A DNA stretch of 64,000 nt from Pedobacter sp. R20-19 (GCF_000708265.2 NZ_JCKI01000001.1:434001-498000), one strand, 5' to 3'; shown: positions 42,408 through 51,262, counted from the stretch's first letter. Made by a program: numbers and translations. The notes: a model not told the origin generated them from the letters alone.

Positions 42408-43664
42408 CTAAAATAAAATGAGCTGGTTATTGTCCGTTTTTAAATATTTACTTTGACTATCGGCCATAATAAAAGCCTTAATCTGTGTGCCTTGATAGTC
42501 TTTTATCTGATAGGGACTATCTGCACACGTGATAAAATGCTTAGCTCTGTTATACGCTACACCAATTTTCTTTAGTTGGTCAATTCTTAATCTTCCAAAT
42601 TTTCTGGCCTGAACAATCTTTTTTGCGGACATTACACCAATACCTGGAATCCGGAGAATCATTTTATAATCTGCCTTATTAATATCTACCGGGAAATGCT
42701 GCATATTTCTAATGGCCCAGCTCAGCTTTGGGTCAATATCTACATCCAGATTCGGATTGGCATCATTTAAAATTTCCTGAACTTTAAAACCATAAAACCG
42801 CATTAACCAATCGGTTTGATATAATCTGTTTTCTCTAAGTAAAGGAGGTTGAGTGCCTAAAATTGGCATTCTGCTATCATTGCTAATGGGTACATAGCCA
42901 GAATAATAAACCCTTTTCAAAGAGAAATTTTTGTAAAAAGCATTAGCGGTGTACATAATGTCTTTATCACTTTCAGGGGTAGCACCAATCACCATTTGCG
43001 TGCTTTGACCTGCCGGAACAAATTTTGGTACGTGCTTGATTAACTTTTTATCTTCAGCAAACTGAACAATGTTTTGCTGAACAAATCCCAGAGGTTTAAT
43101 TACATCGGCATGGCTTTTTTCTGGTGCCAAAAGCTTTAGTCCTGCTTCGGTAGGCATTTCTAGATTGATACTCATGCGATCGGCATATAAACCGGCTTCC
43201 TTAATCAATTCATCACTGGCACCCGGAATGGTTTTTAAATGAATATAGCCGTTGTAACGTTGCTCTAATCGAAGTTTTTTGCAAACCAGCAGTAACCGTT
43301 CCATGGTAAAATCTGCATTTTTAAAAATGCCCGAACTTAAAAATAAGCCTTCAATATAATTCCTTCGATAAAAGTTCATGGTTAAATCCACCACCTCATC
43401 TACGGTAAAAGCAGCACGCTTAATATCGTTGCTCTTTCTCGAAACACAAAATAAACAATCATAAATACAGTGATTGGTTAAAAGAATTTTTAAAAGAGAA
43501 ACGCAACGCCCATCTTCAGTATAGGTATGGCAGATGCCAGAGGTATGGCTATCACCTATACCTTTGTTATCATTTTTACGAGTGCCGCCGCTTGATGAAC
43601 ATGAAACATCATATTTCGCAGCATCGGCAAGGATATTTAACTTTTCACGAATTCGGTCAGACAT
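42408..43664 (-). CDS. Putative DNA modification/repair radical SAM protein, TIGR03916 family
   Basis: A 418-residue radical SAM enzyme from the preferred ATG at 43664 (MSDRIREKLNIL); the frame extends to 43718 but that would include the promoter-like CAAATATA. The cluster motif is CIYDCLFC (CxxxCxxC). A helix-hairpin-helix segment near the C-terminus (RIPGIGVMSAKKIVQARKFG) suggests DNA binding. The enzyme family is linked by gene neighbourhood to DUF4130 and uracil-DNA glycosylase-like proteins; the reaction is unknown. The CSSSGGTRKN segment near residue 21 and the extra cysteine near 36 are family features. Confidence 0.9.
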   Translation of the reverse strand: MSDRIREKLNILADAAKYDVSCSSSGGTRKNDNKGIGDSHTSGICHTYTEDGRCVSLLKILLTNHCIYDCLFCVSRKSNDIKRAAFTVDEVVDLTMNFYRRNYIEGLFLSSGIFKNADFTMERLLLVCKKLRLEQRYNGYIHLKTIPGASDELIKEAGLYADRMSINLEMPTEAGLKLLAPEKSHADVIKPLGFVQQNIVQFAEDKKLIKHVPKFVPAGQSTQMVIGATPESDKDIMYTANAFYKNFSLKRVYYSGYVPISNDSRMPILGTQPPLLRENRLYQTDWLMRFYGFKVQEILNDANPNLDVDIDPKLSWAIRNMQHFPVDINKADYKMILRIPGIGVMSAKKIVQARKFGRLRIDQLKKIGVAYNRAKHFITCADSPYQIKDYQGTQIKAFIMADSQSKYLKTDNNQLILF

Positions 43665-43681
43665 AGCGATTGATTTACTAA

Positions 43682-43689
43682 CAAATATA
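43682..43689 (-). promoter_or_regulatory. Putative -7 element of the radical SAM / DUF4130 pair
   Basis: On the minus strand TATATTTG is an exact TAnnTTTG match 18 nt before the preferred ATG; a weak CTTG lies 26 nt further upstream. It supports the internal start at 43664. Confidence 0.45.
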
Positions 43690-43766
43690 GCTATAAAGCT
43701 AAAATTATTAGTAATCAAGCCCGTAAAACTTACTCTGATACGGAATAAAGATTATTAAAGCCTGGA

Positions 43767-44414
43767 TTAGTTACCTTCCCATTCGCTGTAAAATTGATCC
43801 AGGTAATCTACCATGACCTGATGTCTTTTTGCTGCGATCTTTTTTCCAGCTGATGTGTTCATCATATCTTTTAAAAGCAAAAGCTTTTCATAAAAATGAT
43901 TGATTGTTGGCGCCGTAGTATTTTTATAACTTTCTTTCGAAAGATGTTCTTCTGGTTTTATTGCAGGATCGTATAGCACCCTGTTTTTAAAACCACCATA
44001 AGTAAAAGCACGTGCAATACCAATGGCTCCAATGGCGTCTAAACGATCGGCATCTTGCACGATCTGCATTTCTTTTGAAGTAAAACTGTTTTCATCAAAA
44101 CTGTTTTTAAAAGACATGTGCTGGATAATCATTTTTACATGATTCACTATTTCTTCCTCTACTGCTATAGACTGTAAAAAGGATTGTGCCATTTTAGGGC
44201 CTAAAGTTTCATCACCATTGTTGAATTTAGGATCAGCAATATCATGCAAAAGTGCTGCCAGCGCAATCACCAGTTCATTTCCTTTTTCCTCCTGATTAAT
44301 GTTCAACGCGGTTTTAAAAACACGCTCTATATGAAACCAATCGTGGCCGGCTTCTGCATTTTCTAAGGTTTGTTTAACAAACGAAATTGTTTTTTGAATG
44401 GGATCCTGCATCAT
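43767..44414 (-). CDS. HD domain phosphohydrolase
   Basis: A 215-residue protein of the HD superfamily, YedJ/YpgQ type. Metal-ligand motifs are HDWFHIERV near residue 20, the HD pair in LAALLHDIADPKF near 53, and QDADRLDAIGAIGIARAF near 122. The family hydrolyses phosphate or pyrophosphate bonds in nucleotides; the substrate here cannot be told. Two adjacent ATGs (44414, 44411) are possible starts. On the minus strand TATCTTTG (44427-44434) lies close upstream and may be the -7 element of its promoter. Confidence 0.88.
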   Translation of the reverse strand: MMQDPIQKTISFVKQTLENAEAGHDWFHIERVFKTALNINQEEKGNELVIALAALLHDIADPKFNNGDETLGPKMAQSFLQSIAVEEEIVNHVKMIIQHMSFKNSFDENSFTSKEMQIVQDADRLDAIGAIGIARAFTYGGFKNRVLYDPAIKPEEHLSKESYKNTTAPTINHFYEKLLLLKDMMNTSAGKKIAAKRHQVMVDYLDQFYSEWEGN

Positions 44415-44484
44415 TAAAATTTACAACAAAGATATTGCAAAATAGATGCATAAAATAAGAATGATATCAACAGCGGTAAGTTAA

Positions 44485-44766
44485 TTAACTTGCCGCCGCT
44501 GCTCTATGCTCATCATCAGCAATAATTTTGATTAAATCATTAGGGTTTAACGTGAGTAAATGCGTAACCTCTACTTCTAAAATTTCTGAAACCTGGAATA
44601 ACCGATCAATTGTTAATTTGCTATAACCTAGCTCAATCTTACTGTAGGCATTTTGTGAAATTTTTAATTTTGCCGCTAAATAATCTTGAGTATAATCTCT
44701 GTATTCTCTAATTTTTCTAATATTCCCGGCAACGTTTTTGGTTTTTAAAGCTAATACATCTTCCAT
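44485..44766 (-). CDS. XRE-family helix-turn-helix transcriptional regulator
   Basis: A 93-residue DNA-binding protein with a single Cro/C1-type helix-turn-helix at about 15-70 (IRKIREYRDYTQDYLAAKLK, ISQNAYSKIELGYSKLT) and a short acidic/Ala tail. No ligand-binding or toxin partner is adjacent, so it is not obviously an antitoxin. It might act on its own upstream region, a 325-nt gene-free stretch. Targets are unknown. Confidence 0.88.
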   Translation of the reverse strand: MEDVLALKTKNVAGNIRKIREYRDYTQDYLAAKLKISQNAYSKIELGYSKLTIDRLFQVSEILEVEVTHLLTLNPNDLIKIIADDEHRAAAAS

Positions 44767-45091
44767 AAAAAGGATTGTTTTTTAATTTTTTCAATATATA
44801 CGAGCCTTTTATCCATGCAGTTTTTCCAAATTATAATTTTTAGCACTATAAGGAATTACGCGGAGGGGTAAATGAACAGTATAATATAAACAGATCCGGG
44901 GGGTAAAAGTTTAAGATATTCCGTTTATCTACTTTTACTCAGTAAATTACATTTATTGGTTGGTGAAATTAAACAGCATTTTTCGAGCGATAAGAATCAA
45001 ATTGTTGGGGTATTGCCATAAAGTATGATCGCTTAATTACTAATATTTTACTATTCAACTAAGTTATCATTTGCTAAAAAGTTAACAGGCT
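44767..45091. other. 325-nt stretch without a gene
   Basis: The stretch lies upstream of the XRE gene and downstream of the unknown 164-residue gene, both on the minus strand. It is AT-rich with two G-runs (GGAGGGGTAAA near 44865 and GGGGGGTAAA near 44900) that look like a short direct repeat of GGGGTAAA. No ORF, tRNA, hairpin terminator or TAnnTTTG promoter match was recognised. Confidence 0.5.
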
Positions 45092-45586
45092 TTAATATAG
45101 CCCCCATTCATCTTCATGGTCATCTTTTTCGAAATTTTTTACCCAGTCTATAAATAGCAGGCGAAATTTCTCGATTTCATCCAGAACAATATTTTTATAA
45201 TCAGCATTACAAATGCCAAATAGATCTGCGGCTTTAATCTGGGTTTCGAGCTCCCTGCAATTTGTACGGATAATCGATGCATTTTCCATTCTTAACAGAT
45301 ATAAATCTGCACCCTCTGCGCCAATAATTTTTGGACAAAGCATCATTGCATTTTGCATAATTAAGCCTGAAGTCATTTCTGCCATCTCACCCTTTAAGGT
45401 TTCACAGAAAACCGCAGCGTATTTATAAATTGCCCTGGCCTGGTTGTATAAAAGCTTTGCCCGGTTAACTTTTAGTCTTACCTTTTCAGCATCGTATGGT
45501 GATAGATTTTCTTCATCCTCATCGTTTCTGCCGAACCGGCTAAAATGTTCCCATTCAGGCATGTGGTTCATGTCATCAAATTCCAT
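45092..45586 (-). CDS. Hypothetical protein, 164 residues
   Basis: A soluble, acidic, mostly helical protein that I do not recognise. The N-terminus is Met/Asp/Glu-rich (MEFDDMNHMPEWEHF); the middle is a helical stretch from DAEKVRLKVNRAKLLYNQAR to the MTSGLIMQNAMMLCPKIIGA segment (about 45-105), with several cysteines (CETL, LCPK, CREL, GICNA) spread along it; the end is acidic (EKDDHEDEWGLY). It has no membrane segment or signal. It is separated from the methyltransferase gene upstream by 48 nt and from the XRE gene by a gene-free stretch. The coding call rests on length, codon pattern and lack of a competing frame. Confidence 0.72.
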   Translation of the reverse strand: MEFDDMNHMPEWEHFSRFGRNDEDEENLSPYDAEKVRLKVNRAKLLYNQARAIYKYAAVFCETLKGEMAEMTSGLIMQNAMMLCPKIIGAEGADLYLLRMENASIIRTNCRELETQIKAADLFGICNADYKNIVLDEIEKFRLLFIDWVKNFEKDDHEDEWGLY

Positions 45587-45634
45587 ATTTTATTTATTTT
45601 ACGTATGGTACGTAGAGAGCGTACACATTTAAAT

Positions 45635-46828
45635 TTACGAAGTAACTTCTTGTTCGGTTTGCGGAGCCCGGCGTGAGCCATCATATAATTCGTATTCAAG
45701 CAAACGGCAATCCAGCTTGCCATTATAAAATTCCAATTTCTTGGAAGCCTTTAAACCTATTTTTTTAGCAAGATCGGGATTGCCGGTAAAAATATATCCT
45801 GAATAACCTTTGCAATGGGTTTTCATATAATCGCCCATGCGTTTGTAAGTAAGTTCTAATTTACTGTGAACACCTAAACGCTCGCCATATTCCGGGTTAA
45901 AAACAACAGTTCCTTTTCCGTCTTCAGGCACGGGAGTAAGTTCGAAATCACATACCTCAAACTCAATTAAAGTATCAACCCCAGCGGTTTTTGCGTTTCT
46001 GCGGGTAACCTCTACGGCATCTTCAGAAAGATCGGAAGCAATAATTTTCAGATCTGTATTTTTAATTACCTGGTCTTTTAAAATTCTTCGTTCTGCAAAA
46101 AAGGCTTCTTCTTCATAACCTAAGATATGCATAAAACCATAATTCATTCGGTATAAACCAGGCGCACGATTGGTCGCAATCAATGCGGCTTCAATAGCCA
46201 GCGTTCCAGAACCACACATTGGGTTAATAAAAGGTGATTTCCGGTCCCACTTGGTTGCATAAATCACACCTGAAGCCAAGGCTTCTAGCATAGGTGCTTT
46301 TCCTGGAATTTTTCGGTAACCATGTTTTGCCAGTGTTTCACCAGAGGTATCCATAAATACATCTGCATCTGCGTCTTTCCAGTATAAATGGACTACAGCC
46401 TTATTTGCATCCGAACCAGAGTTAGGGCGGATACCTTTTTTCTCTTTCATTCGATCTACAATCGCATCTTTTACCTTTAGGTTGGCAAATAGTGGTGTAG
46501 TAATGTTAGGATTATCTACATTAGAAGTCACTGAAAAATATCCGGAAAAATCAATTAATTCTTCCCATTCAATAGCTGCTATTTCATTGTATAGATCATC
46601 AGGAGTGATGGCCTTAAAACTTTTAATTGAGTATAAAATCTGACTGGCGCAACGCAGGTTTAAATTTAGCTTAATACACTCTGTAAGGGTGATATTGAGC
46701 TCAACGCCGGTTTGAAAAACCCTTTCTATGGTATAGCCTAAGGCTGTAACTTCATCTTGTAAATAAGGAGAAAGACGTTTATTGCAGGTGATAATTACCC
46801 TGCTTTTATTGTGGAAAACTTGCATCAT
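45635..46828 (-). CDS. THUMP-domain class I SAM-dependent RNA methyltransferase (RlmL-like)
   Basis: A 397-residue methyltransferase. An N-terminal ferredoxin-like/THUMP region (about 40-165; TPLFANLKVKDAIVDRMKEKKG) binds structured RNA. It is followed by the UPF0020 methyltransferase domain with INPMCGSGTLAIEAAL (about 200-215), the SAM-ribose-binding ASDLSEDAVEVTRRNAKTAG and the catalytic-type motif NPEYGERLG. In RlmL, which makes m2G2445 in 23S rRNA, this motif reads NPPYGERL; here the second proline is Glu. It corresponds to the N-terminal half of E. coli RlmL without the RlmK half. It is divergent from the DUF3127 gene. Confidence 0.88.
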   Translation of the reverse strand: MMQVFHNKSRVIITCNKRLSPYLQDEVTALGYTIERVFQTGVELNITLTECIKLNLNLRCASQILYSIKSFKAITPDDLYNEIAAIEWEELIDFSGYFSVTSNVDNPNITTPLFANLKVKDAIVDRMKEKKGIRPNSGSDANKAVVHLYWKDADADVFMDTSGETLAKHGYRKIPGKAPMLEALASGVIYATKWDRKSPFINPMCGSGTLAIEAALIATNRAPGLYRMNYGFMHILGYEEEAFFAERRILKDQVIKNTDLKIIASDLSEDAVEVTRRNAKTAGVDTLIEFEVCDFELTPVPEDGKGTVVFNPEYGERLGVHSKLELTYKRMGDYMKTHCKGYSGYIFTGNPDLAKKIGLKASKKLEFYNGKLDCRLLEYELYDGSRRAPQTEQEVTS

Positions 46829-46896
46829 AATATATGCGAAGTTATCAATAAAATTATAGAGATTTGGCTTTTATACGTACATTATTAGTATTAGTT

Positions 46897-47265
46897 ATGG
46901 AAATTAAAGGAAAAGTACACGAAGTAGGTGCAACGCAGCAAGTGAGTGAAACGTTTAAAAAACGTGATTTAATAGTAGAATACGCAGAAAATCCAACATA
47001 CCCAGAATATATTCGTTTTGAGGCTTTACAAGATAAAACTGCATTATTAGATACATTTAAAGCGGGTGATGAGGTTGAGGTTTTCTTTAATTTACGTGGT
47101 CGCCCATGGACAGACAAAACAGGTAAAACATCTTATTTCAATAGTCTGGTAATCTGGAGAATCAATGCTGTTGCAGCAGGTGCTCCATCAGCAGCGGCCC
47201 CAGCTTATGCAGCTCCGGTTGATGTGAGCAATGCGCCAGGAGAAGATGATGATTTGCCTTTCTAA
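46897..47265 (+). CDS. DUF3127 protein with SSB-like acidic C-terminal tip
   Basis: A 122-residue protein. An N-terminal OB-fold-like DUF3127 domain (MEIKGKVHEVGATQQVSETF, RDLIVEYAENPTYPEYIRFE, GDEVEVFFNLRGRPWTDKTG) spans about 1-92, followed by an Ala/Pro-rich linker and the terminal EDDDLPF. This tip is nearly the same as the DDDIPF peptide by which single-stranded DNA-binding protein (SSB) recruits repair enzymes. The ATG at 46897 is chosen over a TTG at 46864 because it gives a conserved start. DUF3127 is found mainly in Bacteroidota, function unknown. A terminator follows, so it is monocistronic. Confidence 0.9.
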   Translation: MEIKGKVHEVGATQQVSETFKKRDLIVEYAENPTYPEYIRFEALQDKTALLDTFKAGDEVEVFFNLRGRPWTDKTGKTSYFNSLVIWRINAVAAGAPSAAAPAYAAPVDVSNAPGEDDDLPF

Positions 47266-47300
47266 ATAAAGAATCTTTTTTAAGCAAACAATTTTGAACC

Positions 47301-47331
47301 ATGCCGGGGCTTTTGCTCCGGCATTTTTTTT
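47301..47331 (+). terminator. Terminator of the DUF3127 gene
   Basis: A 10-bp stem ATGCCGGGGC/GCTCCGGCAT (one G-T pair) with a TTTT loop is followed by a run of T. Confidence 0.92.
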
Positions 47332-47417
47332 GAGAATTATTTTCTTAAATCTTCATTTTCAACGCCGTAGCCCTTGTTAAAATATGTTAAAAACAATCTT
47401 CTCATTTCACTAATCAC

Positions 47418-47425
47418 TATTTTTG
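47418..47425 (+). promoter_or_regulatory. Putative -7 element of the kinase-regulator pair
   Basis: TATTTTTG is an exact TAnnTTTG match 62 nt upstream of the kinase ATG; no TTTG -33 is seen at the usual distance. Confidence 0.4.
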
Positions 47426-47486
47426 GTATCTGATTAATTAAAAATCCCTTTCTGTTACCTCTTTTAATTAATGCAATACCAGGTTA

Positions 47487-49319
47487 ATGAAAAAAAGAAG
47501 CTTTTGGTTTATAACTGTTTTAATGACTGTGGCGCTACTAGGCGTTTTCGTGATGCAGTTATATTACATCAGGGAAGCTTACTATTTGAAATCTCAGCTT
47601 TTTGATGAACAGGTAAATCAGACTTTAGCCAATGTGGTTAAAAAAGTAGAACGCTTAAATGTAGCCGATCACCTCAATAAAAAAGATGCTGAAAATAAAT
47701 TGAGGCGTTTACAGGATTCCAGACAAAGAGCGCTTGATATTAAAGATTTAAGGCAGCAATATGCGCAGGAATCTGAACTGAGGCAGGCTGAGCGGGAGAT
47801 CCAGATTGAAAATTACCTGAACCAGCAGGATAGCATAATCAGGGCTTCGTATCGTGGGCCAAAGCTGATTTCTGAAAAAGAATTTAAATCACTTTCGGCA
47901 CCAAAGGCTTCTATTACGGGTACCCGTTTGGATGTAGAAGTTGATGCGTTGGTCGACTTAAATAGCTTAAATCTGAAGGGTTACAGCATGAGAACGAAAC
48001 TGATTTCTCCTGATTCAAAAACTTTTAATTTCAGAACGCCTCAAAACCTACCAGATACCATCAGGTATTTAGTGGCCGATCCAATGACGGGAAATCCTTT
48101 ACTGGTTGGATTACCTAAAATTTCTGATGATCTGGAGAAAAAATTTAAACGGCAGGATGAAATTGCCAAAAAAAGGCTTGAACTCAAAATCGCATCTCTT
48201 GGAAAAGATACCTTCTCTTATACCCGTTTAAGTATGGTAGAAGATGTTTCTAAAGAGTTACAGGAAGTAAATGTTCCTTTATATCAACGGATTAATTTTG
48301 ATGTACTCGGTGCCCTTCTGAAAGAAGAATTACTCACCCATAACATTAATCAGAAACCTTCTTTTAAAATTTCACTGGCGAAAAAAGATTCGGTTTTATA
48401 CATGGAAGCCTCTAATATTAAAAAAGAATTTCTACCGGAGAATACGTACAAAATTCCACTTTTTGGTAATGATTTATTTCGTGATCCCGGAACTTTAATT
48501 GTAAGTTTCCCAAATAAAAATTCTGCCATTGTATCCAATCTAAGTGCAACCCTTGCTTCATCTGTTGGTTTACTGCTGGTGTTGGTCTTCATCTTTTCTT
48601 ATACCCTTTATGCTATTCTAAAGCAGAAGAAAATATCAGAAATGAAAACCGATTTTATCAATAACATGACCCATGAGTTTAAAACACCGGTGGCCACCAT
48701 TATGATTGCCAGTGAAGCACTTAAAGATCCGGAAGTTACCGAAGATAAAAGCAGGCTAAGCAGGCTTGCCAATATTATTTATGATGAAAATGTTCGTTTA
48801 GGAAGTCATATAGAACGGGTTTTAAGTATCGCCAGACTGGAAAAAGGAGAGCTTAAAATGGAAAACACTGAGGTGGATATGAATGACCTGATCATTATTG
48901 TTTTAGACAGCATGGAACTGCAGTTACAGAAACGTAATGCCATCATTAACCTTCATACCGATGCTACAAATGCAGTTATTTATGGCGATGAGCTTCACCT
49001 CTCCAACGTACTTTATAACCTGATTGATAATGCAAATAAGTATAGTGCAGAAGTGCCTGAAATTACAATTTCTACCAGAAATACCAATAAACACCTGATT
49101 ATCGAAATCTCTGATCGGGGAATTGGGATGACAAAGGAACAATCAAAAAGAATTTTTGACCAGTTTTACCGTGTTCCTACCGGAAATTTGCATGATGTAA
49201 AAGGTTTCGGCCTGGGCCTAAATTATGTTCAGGATATTATAAAAAAGTTAAACGGCACTATAAAAGTAAATAGCGAAAAAGATAAAGGAACAACTTTTGA
49301 AATATCTTTACATTTATAA
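47487..49319 (+). CDS. Sensor histidine kinase
   Basis: A 610-residue membrane kinase. The first helix is at about 6-27, a large extracytoplasmic region (about 28-350) is predicted mainly helical and charged at first (NVVKKVERLNVADHLNKKD), and the second helix is at about 351-375. HisKA carries INNMTHEFKTPVATIMIASE (His396) and HATPase_c has NVLYNLIDNANKYS, ISDRGIGMT and GFGLGLNYVQDI. There is no HAMP domain. The layout and the downstream OmpR-type regulator resemble the RprX/RprY pair of Bacteroides, but the signal is unknown. Confidence 0.93.
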   Translation: MKKRSFWFITVLMTVALLGVFVMQLYYIREAYYLKSQLFDEQVNQTLANVVKKVERLNVADHLNKKDAENKLRRLQDSRQRALDIKDLRQQYAQESELRQAEREIQIENYLNQQDSIIRASYRGPKLISEKEFKSLSAPKASITGTRLDVEVDALVDLNSLNLKGYSMRTKLISPDSKTFNFRTPQNLPDTIRYLVADPMTGNPLLVGLPKISDDLEKKFKRQDEIAKKRLELKIASLGKDTFSYTRLSMVEDVSKELQEVNVPLYQRINFDVLGALLKEELLTHNINQKPSFKISLAKKDSVLYMEASNIKKEFLPENTYKIPLFGNDLFRDPGTLIVSFPNKNSAIVSNLSATLASSVGLLLVLVFIFSYTLYAILKQKKISEMKTDFINNMTHEFKTPVATIMIASEALKDPEVTEDKSRLSRLANIIYDENVRLGSHIERVLSIARLEKGELKMENTEVDMNDLIIIVLDSMELQLQKRNAIINLHTDATNAVIYGDELHLSNVLYNLIDNANKYSAEVPEITISTRNTNKHLIIEISDRGIGMTKEQSKRIFDQFYRVPTGNLHDVKGFGLGLNYVQDIIKKLNGTIKVNSEKDKGTTFEISLHL

Positions 49320-49489
49320 ATCAAGTAAATATCGGCAAATAAGTATGATTGGTCGATACATTGGTTTTTTACAAGGAGATTTTACCTAACATCGTGGTAT
49401 TAATCATCTGCAATAATTAAACCACCATGCATATTCAGAATCAAACATTTGGTGTAGCCAATGCTACATATGTGAATAAAATTAAGAAA

Positions 49490-50185
49490 ATGAAAAAAAT
49501 ACTTCTGGTTGAGGACGATCCAAATTTAGGTTTATTGCTACAAGATTATTTGCAGTTAAAAGGTAAGTTTGATGTGGTGCTATGCAATGATGGAGAAGAA
49601 GGTTTAAAGGCCTTTAATAAACAAAATTTTGATCTTTGTATTTTTGATGTGATGATGCCTAAAAAGGATGGATTCACACTGGGTAAGGATGTTAGGAAAG
49701 TAAATGCACAGGTTCCTATTATATTTGCCACTGCGAAAACCATGCTTGAAGATAAATCTGCTGCGTATGATTTAGGAGGTGATGATTACATTACCAAGCC
49801 CTTTCGTATTGAAGAACTTTTGCTTAGAATTAATGCGATGTTTAAACGTGTGGCAAGCAAAGGTGATCAAGCTGAAGAAGCCCCGGAAACGCAATTTGCG
49901 ATAGGCGAATATAATTTTGATTATACCACTCAGATTATCACCCATCATGATCAGCAACAAAAGCTTTCAACAAAAGAAGCAGAATTGTTGCGCTTGTTAT
50001 GCTTAAAGAAAAATACAGTTTTAACCAGAGAAGAAGCCCTTTTAAGTATCTGGCATGATGATAATTATTTCAACGGACGAAGCATGGATGTATTTTTAAG
50101 TAAACTACGAAAATACTTAAGAGGAGATTCGAATGTAGAGATTATTAACGTTCACGGTAAGGGATACAAGTTGTTGGTAAGTTAA
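49490..50185 (+). CDS. OmpR-family response regulator
   Basis: A 231-residue regulator from the preferred ATG at 49490 (MKKILLVEDDPNLG); the frame is open from 49427, but those 21 residues precede the receiver fold and are not typical. The receiver has acceptor Asp53 in IFDVMMPKKDG and the Lys in ITKPF. The C-terminal winged helix (about 140-231; LSTKEAELLRLLCLKKNTV, RSMDVFLSKLRKYLRG, IINVHGKGYKLL) binds DNA. It is the partner of the kinase that ends 170 nt upstream. Target genes are not visible. Confidence 0.94.
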   Translation: MKKILLVEDDPNLGLLLQDYLQLKGKFDVVLCNDGEEGLKAFNKQNFDLCIFDVMMPKKDGFTLGKDVRKVNAQVPIIFATAKTMLEDKSAAYDLGGDDYITKPFRIEELLLRINAMFKRVASKGDQAEEAPETQFAIGEYNFDYTTQIITHHDQQQKLSTKEAELLRLLCLKKNTVLTREEALLSIWHDDNYFNGRSMDVFLSKLRKYLRGDSNVEIINVHGKGYKLLVS

Positions 50186-50192
50186 GTATAGT

Positions 50193-50269
50193 GTTCAAAT
50201 GTTGTAAAGTTGATATGTTTTGGGCGACGAAATCAACCTCCTAGCATTTAGCCTTCCGGATTTCAATCT
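50193..50269 (+). repeat. Imperfect intergenic direct repeat, copy 1
   Basis: GTTCAAATGTTGTAAAGTTG, then GTTTTGGGCGACGAAATCAA and CATTTAGCCTTCC, matches the copy at 50293-50370. Confidence 0.65.
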
Positions 50270-50292
50270 CTTTAAACATAGCATTTATTGGC

Positions 50293-50370
50293 GTTCAAAC
50301 GTGAAGATGTTGTAAAGTTGAAGTGTTTTAGGTAACGAAATCAATTTTCCAACATTTAAACTTTCAATCC
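50293..50370 (+). repeat. Imperfect intergenic direct repeat, copy 2
   Basis: GATGTTGTAAAGTTGAAGTG, then TTTTAGGTAACGAAATCAA and CATTTAAACTTTC; the shared blocks keep order and spacing with copy 1. It ends 3 nt from the mqnD stop codon. Confidence 0.65.
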
Positions 50371-50372
50371 TT

Positions 50373-51221
50373 TTAAATGTACAGATGCTCTTGAATAGCA
50401 GGAATAATATTCCTTTCCTGAGCAAGATTAAATAATGTGTCTACCGCTTTTCGGCCTTCTTCGCCCAGGTTAATGCTGTACTTATTTACGTAAAGTTCAA
50501 TGTGTTTATACATTACAGCTTCATCCATAGCCTGTGCATGTTCACGAATAAAATCAATTCCAGATTTTGGATGGGCAAATGCGTATTCTACAGATTCACG
50601 GATGAGTCGGTTTACTTTTAGTTGCACCTCACGATCTAAGTTCCTGTTGATCACAATTCCGCCTAAAGGAATGGCACAACCCGTTAATTTCTCCCAATAA
50701 TCGCCAAGGTCTACAATTTTGGTTAAGCCCTTATCTTTATAGGTAAATCTGTTTTCGTGGATAATTAAGCCTAAATCTATCTGATCTTCCAGCAAAGCTG
50801 TTTCAATTTCAGAGAAAACCAATTCCTGTTTGTTTTGAAGCTCAGGATAGGCAATGCCTAATAAAAAGTTGGCTGTAGTGTATTTCCCTGGAATTCCGAC
50901 ACGAAGACTGCCAGGATCACTTTTTATTCTTTCTGCTAATGTTTCCTGGTCAAGTTTATGACTAATCAACAATGGGCCAACGCCAAACCCTAAAGCGCTA
51001 CCTGCATCAAGAAGTGCATATTGACTGGCAGCGTAAGCAAAGGCATGAAAACTAAGTTTGGTAATGTCCAGCTGGCCTTTCATCGCTTTCTGATTTAAGG
51101 TTTCAACATCATCATAAGTCACCTCGAATGTTAATCCGTCGGTATCTATTTTATGGTGAATGAGTGCATCAAATATAAAAGTGTCGTTAGGGCATGGTGA
51201 AAAACCGAGTGTAAGTTTCAT
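50373..51221 (-). CDS. mqnD: 1,4-dihydroxy-6-naphthoate synthase MqnD
   Basis: A 282-residue enzyme of the futalosine menaquinone pathway that opens cyclic dehypoxanthine futalosine to 1,4-dihydroxy-6-naphthoate. Family motifs are LGFSPCPNDTFIFDALIHH (residues 5-23), GQLDITKLSFHAFAY and GSALGFGVGPLLIS; it has a periplasmic-binding-protein-like two-lobed fold but is cytoplasmic. It follows mqnB by 41 nt on the same strand. MqnD usually lacks a signal peptide, as here. The pathway makes the quinone used in respiration. Confidence 0.93.
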   Translation of the reverse strand: MKLTLGFSPCPNDTFIFDALIHHKIDTDGLTFEVTYDDVETLNQKAMKGQLDITKLSFHAFAYAASQYALLDAGSALGFGVGPLLISHKLDQETLAERIKSDPGSLRVGIPGKYTTANFLLGIAYPELQNKQELVFSEIETALLEDQIDLGLIIHENRFTYKDKGLTKIVDLGDYWEKLTGCAIPLGGIVINRNLDREVQLKVNRLIRESVEYAFAHPKSGIDFIREHAQAMDEAVMYKHIELYVNKYSINLGEEGRKAVDTLFNLAQERNIIPAIQEHLYI

Positions 51222-51262
51222 AATATCAAAATTAAGGCTTGCGATAAACTAAAACGTCATAA

